Notes under the pieces: generated by a model
The model's database searches: none
What the model was told of the DNA's origin: nothing
The model's input: the letters and a program-made list of their open reading frames with translations, nothing else
Made by a program: the position numbers and the translations under genes
Shown: positions 34,803 through 47,212 of the stretch, piece after piece
Position numbering within the stretch: position 1 is the stretch's first letter
How the letters are laid out: each line of letters starts with the position of its first letter
NCBI GenBank assembly: GCA_025667525.1
Contig: CM046875.1
Location: 437,918,617-437,982,616 of the forward strand
DNA length: 64,000 nt
Reading direction: 5' to 3'
From: Glebionis coronaria
Taxonomy: Eukaryota > Streptophyta > Magnoliopsida > Asterales > Asteraceae

Positions 34803-34959
34803 GTTGTCGGTCTTATCATATAGGAAATTGATAGATGAAGTTACGTTGCCAAAAGGCGACAAAAAGACGTGCTGGAATAATATGTTGCCGATTAAAGTTA
34901 ATATCCTGATGTGAAAGATCTCGACGAATTCGCTGCCGACGAGATTCAACATATCTAAG

Positions 34960-35340
34960 CGAGGTAATTTAATTGATTCTATTTTATGTGCCAATTGCAA
35001 TAGAGGAGTTGAGACTGCTGGACATTTGTTCTTCTCGTGTGCTATGGCGCGTCAGGTTTCCAATTTAATCTTTCGATGGTGGGATTTGGATGGTACAGAA
35101 TTCTGCTCGTTTGTAGATTGGTTGAATTGGTTTGAAAATGTTCAGTTGAAGTCAAGGAATAAGAAGTTATTGGGGGAGTTTTTTTATGTCATGTGGTGGT
35201 TGCTGTGGGCTTTTCGCAATAAGAGTATATTTGAAGCTATGGCGCCAAATAAAGAAGTGTTTTTGATGACGTTGTATGTTTTTCATATTATTGGTGTTGT
35301 AATAGGAGTAGTTTTAAATATGGTTGGACCGATTGGTTAA
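34960..35340 (+). pseudogene. LINE ORF2 C-terminus, zf-RVT region
   Basis: After the MITE, translation shows the zinc-binding zf-RVT pattern C-X2-C, then HLFFSC, followed by a Trp-rich tail (WWLLWAFRNKSIF). That is the end of plant L1 ORF2. It is in a separate frame from the RT. Confidence 0.75.
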
Positions 35341-35411
35341 AAAATCCAAACTTGTTATGATGTAATCTAGCAGCTTGCTAGTTTGTTTCAAATAAAATGT
35401 CGTTCAAAAAA

Positions 35412-36780
35412 TTTTTGATTGTGGTTATAAACCAAAACTATCCCATTTTTTTGTGCATTACTCTACCTAAATGTAAATATACGGGATATAGACGAAGAGG
35501 TAATTTCTTCAGGATGAGATAAGTAGTGACAAATTCAGAATGAATTACCATATTTTATTGATCCTCGATAGAAATTTTATGAATTTATTATTCAGTGATA
35601 ATCTAATAGTCATACATATACATTGGCAAATAACAAAGTTTCAGCTACTCATGTTGCTACTTTGTCCCTCAAGGACACTACTAAATTATGACATGCTTCA
35701 AGAATTGGTAGACTAATCGCTTTCAAATAAAATCCTTGATGTAAAATATGGAGCATAAAAAAGATGGTTGTTTGAGGTGTAAAAGACCCCATGATAGTCT
35801 CACAAAGAGACACTAGACATAAAGGTTCTTAAAAGAACATTAAAACAACCAGTGAGATCTCAATAAATTTTATCATGTCTAGAATCATATAAAATCGAAA
35901 CAAAATAACGTCGATAATTTGTTTACATAGAATATCGCACTTATTATTGTGGAGTAAGGATCATGAATTAATTATTATTCAAAAGTGAGCTCAACAAAAT
36001 GATTGACCATCATGAAAACATGCAGTCACTTGAATATAATAGAAATATTAGGGCATGAAGTCCATACACATGAATGTGTAAAAGCTATTAGATATACACG
36101 GGGTGTGTGCGCAACCGAATTGAGAGCTCTAAAGTTACATGCTTTTATACATAAATTTTGGAATAAATAAGATTACAAAAGCATGAAACTGCTTATTAAA
36201 AATCATATTGTCTAGAGGTGGATGTAAATATATTATTGATATTATATGAGAAAGTCAATCTAAAAAGTATTTAGTTTGTCTTATATATGTTTTATTAGAG
36301 CTTTAATATTCCATGAAGGATCCATTATGCCTCAAGCATGTCTGACAATTTCAACTTATGGAAGTATTTGATAGAGTTATAAATAACTTATTTGATCAAG
36401 CAGAATGAACTCTTATATCGATCAAAATTCATTTTGGATGCATATCATCTTGTTTTTGCACATGTTTCAAAGAAAATTTTTGGTCCTCAAAGTATCAGAA
36501 GTGCAACTAAAGTTTTGATGTCAATTTTAAAATCAATATGCGTCATGAGATTGTATATTTCTTTTTTAATATATGTATTAACAATGTTTATTTTTTAACC
36601 GATGCATTTGACATTGAATTGGAAGTTACAAATATATTGTTATCTTGGACATAATCTAAAGCATCAATTATTCATTGGACTTTATCACAAAATCTTTGAC
36701 GACACAAGTTTTTTAGCAACGTGTTTGGAAGACCATCCTTCGACACTCGAAGATATAAATTAATTTGAGGAGGAGTATTA
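35412..36780 (+). other. Spacer; right end looks like the 3' inside of a copia element
   Basis: No intact ORF. Just before 36,781 lies the purine-rich ttgaggaggagtat, a typical copia polypurine tract. The preceding few hundred bases may be decayed pol, but I cannot name a domain. The part before 36,000 shows nothing recognisable. Confidence 0.4.
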
Positions 36781-37093
36781 TGTGCACTGCACTCTTTTTC
36801 CCTTTATTAAGTTTTTATCCCATTGGATTTTTTTTCTTGACAAGGTTTGTAATGAGGCAGATTATGGCGTATCACGAACGATGAATATACACGGAGGAGA
36901 GTTATAAATATCCTTATAATGTATGTATATTCACTTTGAATGAGTATTGATTAGTCATGAATTAGTGGTTAATTAGCTAGGATATTACAGTTCATTTACC
37001 CTTATAAATAAAGAACACATTATACTCATTTGGTACACTACATAATAAAAATTATCTTTTTTCTCAATATCTTATTCTCTACATTTCATAACA
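36781..37093 (+). repeat. Copia 3' LTR (about 313 bp)
   Basis: TGTGCACTGCACTC to TTTCATAACA. It is preceded by a polypurine tract and has a TATA-like cttataaataaag near 37,010. The start region (ctctttttccctttatta, then gacaaggtttgtaatgaggca) is a common copia U3/R pattern. No partner LTR was found in the window. Confidence 0.65.
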
Positions 37094-37923
37094 AGTAATT
37101 AAAACGTGTAAAAGTGACTTAATTTAGTAAACATTAGATCAAATACGCATATTCCAAATATTATAAAGATAATCTAATTAAATATTGGTCTATATATTTT
37201 AAAATAGAATGTGTCAAGTGAATGACATAAGAATGTCGACATGTCACCAATTGCAAATGGTGCCCAACACGTTATAAGGCATGCATGCTCTCAGCATAAT
37301 GCTAAATGTCGTATAATTAAGGCCTTGCATCTGACTGTGCCAAATATGTAGACACGTTTCTATTGGTGCAACTCTAAATGCAAGATTCTTAATGTCATAA
37401 CTACGATCATATTGTTTTTCCAATCCTACAGTTCCTTTCTTGAAATGTATCAGTAGTAAGAATTTATACCAAAATTTTGATTAGCTAAACATATATTTTG
37501 TATTGGTTTCTTTCTACTCTTAGGTTTCGCCGAAAAATATTAATTGTCGATGGAATTCTCGTCCTTCTTTGCTATCGCTGAAGTACGCCACCACTATCTC
37601 CGTAACGATCACCACCGCCTCCGTTGTCACCATGTCATGTGGAACAACATACAACTAGCTAGTTGTATGCTGGAGAACAATGTTCATGGAGACGATGATG
37701 ATCGTTATGACGATTGTGATAGCGGTAAATAGCTAGAAAGTTGTCGACATCAGATTACGAAGAACAAGAACAGTATTGTAAGCTTATTATTATTAGTCTA
37801 TCCTTCGCCTATCGTATGTATCGGCGTGGCTTCATACGGAACCAAGAGGCATTATATTGGTACGTTTGGATGCAATTTATCTAGCAGTTTTGTATGCAAA
37901 TTCTATATACCGTACATTTTTTA
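37094..37923. other. Spacer, no gene supported
   Basis: A 62-codon ORF at 37,544-37,732, rich in His and Asp, has no recognisable family or splice context. I do not call it a gene. Confidence 0.4.
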
Positions 37924-38475
37924 TCCATACTAATATATAAAACATTTAGCCCTTTTCTAAAATTAGAAGTCTTAAAAATTAAGCCTTAAACATTTCTTAT
38001 AATGGAAAGATTTATAATTTACTAAGAAATTAATGCATATATTAAAAGTCTATAAATAATTGTAACAAAATACAATTCTAAAGGAAAATTGAAGTGTGTT
38101 TAAGCATAATTAGAAGTTATAACAAAAAATTAAATGTTTTAAGTATAACTTTGTAACGAAAAATTTAAGTGTTTGTAACTTAATTCATAAATGCATTTTT
38201 AAAGCACATTGTCTAACAGGTTTATAAAATAACTAAATTTCCATTATATAAAGTCTCACAAAATCTTAAAACACATATGTAAAATATGCAAAATAAAACC
38301 ATCGCTCTTTCTCAATCACCACGCGTTGTCGCCGACTTTGAGGTGCCGAAACAACTGTGCTCGTTGTGTCCAGAAAAAAAATGTTCGTTTTTGTAATGGT
38401 GGTTTCTAAGTTTAACCAAATCCACAAAGTTAGTCACCGGCTACCCGCCGCCGCATTGCGCGGGTAGCCGGCTAG
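37924..38475 (+). mobile_element. Non-autonomous Helitron-like element (552 bp)
   Basis: It begins TCCATACTAATATATAAAAC and ends with a GC-rich hairpin (ggctacccgc ... gcgggtagcc) followed by CTAG. It lies between A (37,923) and T (38,476), as Helitrons insert between A and T without target duplication. No Rep/helicase is encoded. Confidence 0.75.
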
Positions 38476-38840
38476 TTATAACGAAATGTCCCTAGAATAT
38501 TTTGTACGTTTTAATTATTTTGAAAAATGATAACGTTACAAATGAAGGTGATCCATATAATTGAGAAGGTATAGTCATCATTAAAATCTAAGTAGATAAT
38601 ATCACTAGGCCACCATCATCTCCACCATGTTCTATAGATAACATCTTATCTCCCATTTTTCCCTCATTGTCACCCATCTCGTTTACTAGCTACATTTGAG
38701 TAAAAAAGATAAAATAAAATAAAAACAATGATAATATTCCCTGTAGTATTATAATGATAGTTATTTGTCTTAACACAAAATTTGGCGCAAATGTCGCATG
38801 AGTCCGATCCAAACATATACTTATTATTATATTTACCTAG

Positions 38841-39324
38841 GCATACTATTATATAGAGATACTAACTCTAATCTTAACTCTGATCTTAATTCTGAACTTA
38901 AAATTATCAAACTTAACTCCAAACCAAAAATTAATATAAAAATGTTAGATTTAAGTTTATTAGATCATATTTGGTAAATTATCAATTCATTTTTTGAAAC
39001 AAACTTTTGTAGCAACTTTTGTAACAACATTTGTAACAAACTATTTAAAAAAATATATTTTTAAATTAAAATATCTTTTTTATTTTTTATAATCTAATTT
39101 CGTCATATTTTTTAAAATTTTCATGCTCTTTAATTTAACATCCATTTTGATATATTTTTGTTAAATTTTGGTTTTTTCATCGACATTGAGTTTATTTTAA
39201 TTTGATTTTTTTTATAACTTTCATGTTACTTTGAATATACATTTGATGAGTTAAAATGTAACATTTGTTCGCTAAAAAATAGTTATCAGGTACCCGCTGC
39301 TACATTGCACGGGTACCATGCTAG
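38841..39324 (+). mobile_element. Second Helitron-like element, 5' end uncertain
   Basis: The 3' end has the same architecture: inverted ggtaccc / gggtacc, then CATGCTAG and T at 39,325. The 5' end is probably near 38,841 (gcatactattatataga), which resembles a degraded Helitron start. Confidence 0.55.
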
Positions 39325-39329
39325 TAACA

Positions 39330-41265
39330 TATAGATGGAGAAAGGTATTTTTAGAGGAGTAGTAGTAGGAGCGAATAAGGTCAAGGTCTCTCATTTACAG
39401 TACACGGATGGCACTATATTTTTTGAAGAATGAAATAAGGAGAATGCTAAATCTCTTATGTGCATTCTCAAATGTTTCGAAGAAGTGTTGGGATTAAAGG
39501 TAAATTATAACAAGAGTAAGATTTCCGGTATTGGAGTCAACGAGGGAGATATGGTAGATATGGCGAAATGGATTGGGTGTAGCGTTGGTGAATTTCCGTT
39601 CACTTATTTGGGGTTACCTATTGGGGAGAACATGAGGCGAGTTAGTGCTTGGGGGGTCGTGGTAGAGAAATTCAAGAATAAATTAACAAATTGGAAAGCT
39701 AAATCGATGTCATCCGGGGGTCGCCTTACATTAGTTAAATCGGTTCTCGGTAGCTTGTCTTTGTATTATTTCTCGATGTTTCGCGTGCCTGTGAGTGTGT
39801 TAAAAAACCTTGAGAGTATTAGAAAAAATTTCTTTTGAGGCGGGTTCGGGGAAGGAAAAAGAATCTCTTGGGTTAAATGCGATTCGGTTCTTACATCATT
39901 TGGGCAGGGGGGTCTCAATATTGGGGCATTAAGAGCAAAAAACTAGGCTTTATTAGGTAAGTGGTGGTAGAGGTTTAAGAGAGAGGGAGCGAGTTTGTGG
40001 GTTAGGGTCATTAAAAGTATTCACGGGAATAACGGGGGGTTGGGGGGGGGGGGGGGGGTAGGGCATCGGGTAGGGGTGGCTCAGGTGGAGGGGTTTGGAA
40101 TGATATAGTACGGATAGGAGAGGAGATAGAAGGAATGGGAGTAGACTTTATAGCATCATTTATCGGGGATTTGGGGGATGGGAAGGACATTAAATTTTGA
40201 GAAGATAGGTGGGTTGATAATCGGAGACTTTGTGATAGATTTCCTAGATTGTATTATCTAGATAGGAAGAAGGGAGGGTATGTGGGGGATAAAGGGTCAT
40301 GGGTTGATGAGGTGTGGCGTTGGGTGAGATGTATTAGGGGTAGAGTAAATAGGGAGTTCGAGGAGCTTTTGGGTGTTATGCAAAATGTTAGTGTCAATTC
40401 TGATTGTAGGGATAAATGGAAGTGGATACTTGATGAAGACGGTAAATATACGAGTAAAAAGCTTTCAAGATTGGTGGAAGAGAAGATGTTATATGCGGAC
40501 AGCGGTGGGCAAGAAACGCTTTGGAACAAATTGGTGCCTAGGAAAGTAAATATATTCGTGTGGAGAGCGCTTAAAGTAAGACTTTCGGTTCGGGTGGAGC
40601 TCGATAGAAGAGGAATTGATGTGGATTCGGTTCTGTCCTAGTTGTAATAATATTGTGGAAACTTGCTCTCATAGTTTGGTTACTTGCGATTTAGCGATGA
40701 GTGTGTGGAGTAGAATTTTCAATTGGTGGAAGGTTGGAAGCGTTAATGCCTTTTCTATTGATGAATTTTCTCGTCAAATGGAGGTGTTAATGTTTCCAAC
40801 ATTCTTAATCGTGTTTGGCAAGCCGTTATATGGACGTCCGGCTACTTCATTTGAAAAGAAAGAAACGCGCGTGTCTTTGGTAAAAAAGTCTCGAGTACTA
40901 ACAAGATTATTCAAGATATCCAAATTAAAAGCTTCGAATGGATTACAAGAAGATCAAAGAAATACAAAGATTTAGATTGGCAACAATGGTTGTGGGAGTC
41001 GCACAAGATTTGGATACAGTAAGTTTAGGTTAAGTTCGGGTCGAGATATATTGGTTGTTGTTGTAAGGACGGTGTGTCATTCATTTATTGCACCAGATTT
41101 GGAGAAAAGTGGTATCGTTTGACATCAGTGGTTCATTGGTTTGTATGTAATTGTTATTTATTTTTTTAGGGTCTATTTCTTAAGCTTCTTGTTAATGGTG
41201 GATGCCTTTGTTTGTAAGTGTTTTGTTTTGGTTGGAAATATACTGCCTTTCAGAAAAAAATACAC
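39330..41265 (+). mobile_element. 5'-truncated LINE, decayed
   Basis: It starts inside the RT domain directly after the Helitron-like end. The catalytic box reads YTDG instead of YADD. The L1 C-terminal landmarks are present: FTYLGLPIG, SGGRLTLVKSVLGSL, and a zf-RVT motif (CPSCNN, CSHSLVTC). There are frame breaks near 39,838, 40,060 and 40,620, and a 17-G run at 40,042-40,058. It ends near an A-rich tail (about 41,255-41,265). Confidence 0.8.
39458..39838 (+). pseudogene. LINE RT thumb/connection fragment
   Basis: An open 126-codon piece of plant LINE ORF2 after the catalytic box, with FTYLGLPIG and GGRLTLVKSVLG. The next part of ORF2 follows after a stop at 39,836-39,838. Confidence 0.75.
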
Positions 41266-41699
41266 AAAATATAATTATTAAGGAGATAAATTATAAGATA
41301 TCTAAAATATTTGAGGCCGTGTGCACTCACTCACCTTACGCACTTTTAAAGACGGCCATGGAATGAAACTATATTAAAGACAAAAGCATACTTTCTAACT
41401 ACTCGTATAAGTCTAACTTTGTGTTGTTAAATATGTGGGCATCTTCGGGTATGCATAAATTTATGTGAAAATGATGTGTGATAACCCATCACATCGCGTG
41501 AACCGATGAACGTAAATGATTTTGGAGATAAATCTAAAAAGTAACTAGGTTCAATTTTCAGTAACTTGTTTTAACTAGTCAAAAACTTTTTAAAATACTA
41601 TTTGAATTACTAAAAATCAAAATCTGAAATACCTTTTTTGATACATTTTTAAGAATAGGAATGGACAACAGGACATGATGGTGTATTTGCATATCCATG

Positions 41700-41852
41700 A
41701 GCATGGAAGGTCGACACGTGGAGTAATGTGGTACGTCAAAACCTCATCTATCGAATTATCCATGCAAAATGCGTAGTAGTGAACTTAGTATAAAAGCCCA
41801 AGTAGAACGAAGATGATCGATATCAACAACTTACTCGTGGTGTTGGTGATAA
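41700..41852 (+). promoter_or_regulatory. Core promoter and 5' UTR of beta carbonic anhydrase
   Basis: A TATA box (gtataaaag, 41,788-41,796) lies 57 bp before the ATG at 41,853, so transcription probably starts near 41,820. A G-box palindrome (CACGTG, 41,715-41,720) sits about 70 bp upstream of the TATA box. G-boxes are common in light-responsive plant promoters, so light control is plausible but not shown. Confidence 0.6.
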
Positions 41853-44800
41853 ATGTCTGTTACAGCCACTGCAATTACACCTCGTTTCATTGTTCCATCG
41901 TCCGTGAAACCATCGTCTTCTTCTTCCAAAGTTTCTACGTGCTTCGCAAGGCTTAGCAACAACTCAACTCCACCAAGACTCATCCGTAACCAGCCCGTCT
42001 TTGCTGCCCCGGCTCCCATTATCAACCCCACTTGGGTATACTCAATCTCTTTCCCACCCACACATGCATGCATAACATGAAATTTCCTATATAAAAAATT
42101 GTCTACGGACTTGAACTGTTTTCCCTAACTCACAATACTCATTTTGAAAACGTTTTTTTGTTTTCTTAGAAAACTTACCAAAAAAGTTCTCATATTCCAA
42201 CAACTAAACACACAGTTCGATATTGGAAGAAAAATGAGAATTAAAGATTAATCATGTCCAAATATATGTGACGGATACATTTTATCGATAAACATGTGAT
42301 AAATTTATCTCATTGTCCGGTATAGTATTGAAAATTCGGAAATAAATTTGTGAACTTAATATATGCAGAGAGGAGACATGGGAAGTGAATCATATGACGA
42401 GGCAATTGCTGCACTCAAGAAGCTATTGAGGTAACCAACTCAAATAATGTCCAAGCTGAGTGAAAACAAACTGTTTTATTACTATAACAATTACAATTAC
42501 ATAATCTTAAGAATATATATATCAATATAGTTTTCGGTATGTAATCACAACTTGTCATAAATCATAATATTTGAATTGTCCAATGAATTCATGTCGAGCT
42601 GTTAAAACCTTGTAGCATTACGTGCGTAAATATTTTTTTTTTTTTTTTGAAATAAAAGAAAACTAATATCTGTGTACATAAATAAAAGTCAGATTGTGTA
42701 CTTCAATTTTTAGAGTAAACTCATCATTTTGTATACTTCAACCATAATTCTCCACATATGCCACATTATGATGGTTCATATATTTGGCTAATTATGGAGC
42801 TGGTAATATGGATGTTGAGGGTATAAAGATGACTGTGAAGACCATCAATCAAGAATTTGGACATTTCTTGAATAAATTTAGAGAAAAATAAGCCATACAA
42901 AATACCTGAAAATTTTCAGCTTATATATTGTTAACATAAACCAAAAAAATGAATTGCATGATATGATAGTTATGCTCAAAAATCAAAAGAAGCTTTGGAA
43001 CATCTTACATCAATCTTCATGTAGATTCAGAATTTATAAAACATGTTCTTATAGAACTATTCATAAATTCAACTTGAGGTTGTCACTCGTTTATGGTTTT
43101 ATTTAAAGAACTAGTCATAGATTTGGATTTTCTAAATAACGAAACAGGTATTGTTTTCTGGTTATCTTGATTTCGGACTAACGATAAACGATTGTTTTAC
43201 AGTGAGAAGGAGGAGTTGGCACCCGTGGCTGCAGCTAAAATCGAACAAATCACAGCCCAACTTTCAACACCCGACACTAAACCGGCATTTGACCCTGTTG
43301 AGAGGATCAAAACTGGGTTCGCCAAGTTCAAAACAGAGAAATATTTGTAAGTTATAAACTCGTCCTTTAATAAACACTTTTCCAAAGATACTCTGCGTAT
43401 AAGTTGTATGGAATGATTGTGTGAACATGTATGCAGAACAAACCCTGCCTTGTACGATGAACTCTCCAAAGGCCAGAGCCCAAAGGTACAACTTATTTCA
43501 TACCCTCAGAATTTAAGCTCAGTTAGAGGGGATGATTCTAACTAGTCTACTTGAGTCGGTTTAGTTCAACTAAGTAAAACCTCGAGATTTTGCTAACGAA
43601 ACAAAGTCAAGTATGTTTTGACCCATCCGAAAAATTTACTTGTTCTCACTTGTTAACCAGCATGTCATTGTGTCACCTATATTAAGGGGTCGTGGATTGC
43701 TTATTTTAAAAAAAAAAAATCAACATGCTTACTAATTTAGTCTCTCTAGAAAGCAACATGCATTGCTCTCGAATGCTATTTTCAAGATAAAGCTAGGCAG
43801 TTGATAAAAGATATATTAACATTGCTAAACTTTTCTAATATCTACAATACCATATATGTGTGACAGTTCATGGTGTTTGCATGCTCGGACTCTCGAGTTT
43901 GCCCATCACATGTGCTCGATTTCCAACCCGGTGAGGCATTTGTGGTCCGTAATGTAGCCAACATTGTCCCTCCCTTTGATAAGGTTCGGCTCAGAGTTGT
44001 AACTAATTATCATCATAATCGGTATAGTTCTAACCATTCAAAAATTAATGATGCTGCTGCAATAACAGGTTAAGTATGCTGGAGTAGGATCTGCAGTTGA
44101 GTATGCAGTTCTGCATCTCAAGGTAATCTTAATCCCCATATCACCCAACTTCAGATGCTTCACACACTCCACATAAGAACTTAAAAAAAATAACACTGTT
44201 TGGCTCCACAAAAGTCACCGACTCCTATTTAACCTTAATCAAGTAAGAGTAACAGTTCTAAGGTTACTTTCTAACGCACCAAGTATATGGGTCGATCTGG
44301 ACTATAATGTTATCTCTAATGACTAACAACTTAGTGGGTATAACAAGTTCAACTCAAAACTTAGATAGCAAATTCAATAAGTCAAATACCGGAAGATTTT
44401 AAAATGCTTACAACCTCGCATTTAGTACAAAAATTAGTTACAAGGTTAGGGAAAAGATGTGTAGATGGGTCAACCCAGCAGAACTGCCCATTTTGCCACC
44501 GATACTGAAATTTATTATATTAACTTATACAGGTAGAGCAGATTGTTGTGATTGGCCATAGCCGTTGTGGTGGGATCAAGGGTCTCATGACGTTCCCAGA
44601 TGAGGGACCCCACACCACGTAAGTACAAAAAATTATATGCAAAGAAATAAAGGGCCATGTACCATTATTCTCACTTTGTTTATGTTCATCTCTGAGTACA
44701 TTAGTAATAGAATCTCTGCCACTAGATTTATTCACAACCCATCATAACCCAATCTTTCATTAAAATATTATTTTTTTATCTTTCCACCTACACAACCAAC

Positions 44801-45766
44801 ACATATAACCAATCTTTAAATTAAATTTTTATCATTTAACAACAACCCAACCCAACATAATCTAATATATAATATTATTTTTTATATCTAATTAAATTAG
44901 TTATAATATCATATTTAATTTAATAATCAAAACAAAATTCACAATAAAAACACTTCCCTGTGAAATTATCAAAATTATCAAAATTAAAAATATTGAAAAA
45001 ATTAAACACTTATTGGGCTTGTTAAAATGTACCAATTATAAGTTAATGGGCTGATAACCCTCTTCAACAATTTCACTTTAGAAATATTATAGGCTTCCTC
45101 TCTCCTTACGCCTCCATCCCCTCCACCCTTAAAAAACCTGCAACTGTGTAATATACAATCAAAACGCAGATTTAAATACCTAATCAGACTTGAGCATCAA
45201 TAGTTTAATTGGCCATTCATAAAGTGACATGGGGAGAGGTCGGATCAAAGATTTGGAAGTCACCAAGTGAACCGGTCGTGAACTTCTCTCTCTTCTATTT
45301 GTGTACTTTGAATATAATATCAACTGTTTATGTACTTTTGTCCTCCAACCGGTTGTATGGAATCACTAATAAACGTAGTCTTATGACATGAGATGGCAGT
45401 GATTTCATTGAGGACTGGGTGAAAGTCTGTGCACCTGCAAAGACAAAGGTGAAAGCAGAAAGTAGCAGCACATCTATTGATGATCAATGTGTGACCTGTG
45501 AAAGGGTAAATATTGTTTACTATAGTTATAATCAAACGAGCGCAGCATTTAAATCTTTCGTATGTGTTAAGAAAACTAATAGCAATGTAATGAATATGCA
45601 GGAGGCTGTGAATGTATCTATTGCAAACCTGTTGACATACCCATTTGTGAGAGATGGACTAGTGAAGAAAACACTAGCACTCAAGGGTGGACACTATGAT
45701 TTTGTTAACGGGACTTTTGAGCTCTGGGGACTTGACTTCAACCTTTCTCCACCTACCTCTGCATGA
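41853..45766 (+). CDS. Beta carbonic anhydrase, chloroplast type
   Basis: Interconverts CO2 and bicarbonate, and in the chloroplast stroma supports carbon supply and pH balance. Nine exons join in frame to 321 aa: 41,853-42,035; 42,369-42,430; 43,203-43,346; 43,437-43,485; 43,867-43,983; 44,069-44,122; 44,533-44,618; 45,400-45,505; 45,602-45,766. The first roughly 95 residues are Ser/Thr/Pro-rich, like a plastid transit peptide. Zinc ligands are Cys152 (in ACSDSR), His212 and Cys215 (in GHSRCGG). Asp154 and Arg156 form the usual dyad. The Cys-His spacing of 60 equals that of the pea enzyme. The C-terminus ([13 protein letters not shown]) is typical. Exon 8 must start after the AG of atggcag, because acceptors further upstream give a stop. 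Intron 8 is 96 nt, stop-free and in frame. A poly(A)-signal-like aataaa lies near 45,857. Confidence 0.93.
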
Positions 45767-47212
45767 TTGAGTCACTGTTATATATGATCCTGATGTTATC
45801 CCTGGCCCGTTTCTTCCACCCAAACTTCACTTACGATCTTACATGTATTTCCCTTAAATAAAAAGAAATTGAACGACTTTTTATATAATAATTCCAGTTG
45901 TTCCTGTGTGCTTTTTACATTTTCTTTGTTATGAACTTAAGGGATGTCACCAGCATACTTGAACTCTTCTGAGACGGTGAGATCTCCCTAAATGTTGACT
46001 GAGTAGATCATATTATGGATACATTCATTTAGGTGTAACATGGGCAATGTGGGTATACATTATTAATAATGGACAATACATTAAAGATAGCTAAAAATTA
46101 TAACTCGAATCACAGTTTTTAATAAGCTATTTAAATAACACCACCCTTTAGAATATAGGTCAGTTCTATCTATAATAGATGCTCATGAGAGGTACGGATA
46201 CATGATTCTACACAATAACCATAGAATGTGTCTAACCTCTTGAGGTTCACACTCCTAGGCCTACCAGTACAGAATACTAAACAAATTTACTGAGTAATAC
46301 TAATGCATCTAGTTTACAATTTAGGTCATCTATCCCCACCAGTTATTTAGACTGTTATATGGAGATGGGATATTCAGCCTTAGAGCATAAAGCATATCAA
46401 GCATTGTGAATGAAAACTTCCTACTCATACATTTTAACTAAACCTCGAGGGATCAAATTGACGCCGTGTAACATAAAATATCAATTAATAAAAGCACAAT
46501 GCTTGAGAATTGGTAAATTAGAAAATGTTAAACCCATCATATCCCGTTAAACTTAAAATATTGAATAGCATGCCCTAATCAATCCTGTTCAAAGAAACAG
46601 CAGACACGCTGATTTACGTCTGAATTGTATTTTCTAGAACTAGAAGATGGTACCAACAAATAAGGCTCGCATATGAATCGATATGCAGGTGGTTTTGCTG
46701 ACAGAAATCTTAGAAATCAGACTTGTCTACATAATGGATTGTGAAGTGACTGCGCTGACTTTCTTGTGATCTGAAAACTAGAAGGATTATCTTAAAGGGG
46801 TGTTACTAATGAAAAATAATCCACGACTCGAATGATTTTTTTTAAATGAGAACATAAGTAAGAGGTAATGTAAAGTAGCAGCAATGTGCCAAATCCGAAT
46901 CGCTTGGTAACAGTAAACAAGCCTTGTAGAGACTAACAAAAATTTACCCTAGAGAAGTTGCAAACATAGTTGTTAGGTATACTATTAACGGACCAGGGCA
47001 GTGTTATAAGCAGTACATGTTGGTCACAAGCGCAAAGTAAATAAGGAACCATAATAGCATTTGCAATGAGATACTACTATATAGTTACAAGTAGATACAA
47101 CAGCGTAGACTATGTACATGACCCACTTTTGGGATACAATACGTCAAATAATACAGCGAGATATAACTCGGAATGAATAGAAGTTTACAACCTGACTGCA
47201 CAATTTGAGCAA
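45767..47212. other. Spacer between convergent genes
   Basis: Holds the 3' ends of the carbonic anhydrase (plus) and the DEG1-type gene (minus). Beyond the poly(A)-like signals I see no ORF, repeat array or RNA gene. Confidence 0.5.

Larger units (their letters stand above)
29690..35411 (+). mobile_element. L1-type LINE, nearly full length, decayed
   Basis: In order: ORF1 with RRM and DUF4283-like domains, ORF2 endonuclease, reverse transcriptase, and zf-RVT region, ending near an A-rich tail (about 35,388-35,411). It carries many stops and frameshifts and a 515-bp MITE at 34,288-34,802. It is oriented opposite to the LINE at 24,661-27,160 and has the same domain order. The exact 5' edge is not defined. 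Confidence 0.8.

Noticed and set aside
37544..37732. His/Asp-rich 62-codon ORF
   Set aside because: No homology recognised and no splice or promoter support. It could be chance.
45419..45766. 115-codon ORF as a separate gene
   Set aside because: It is carbonic anhydrase exons 8 and 9 read through the in-frame intron 8.
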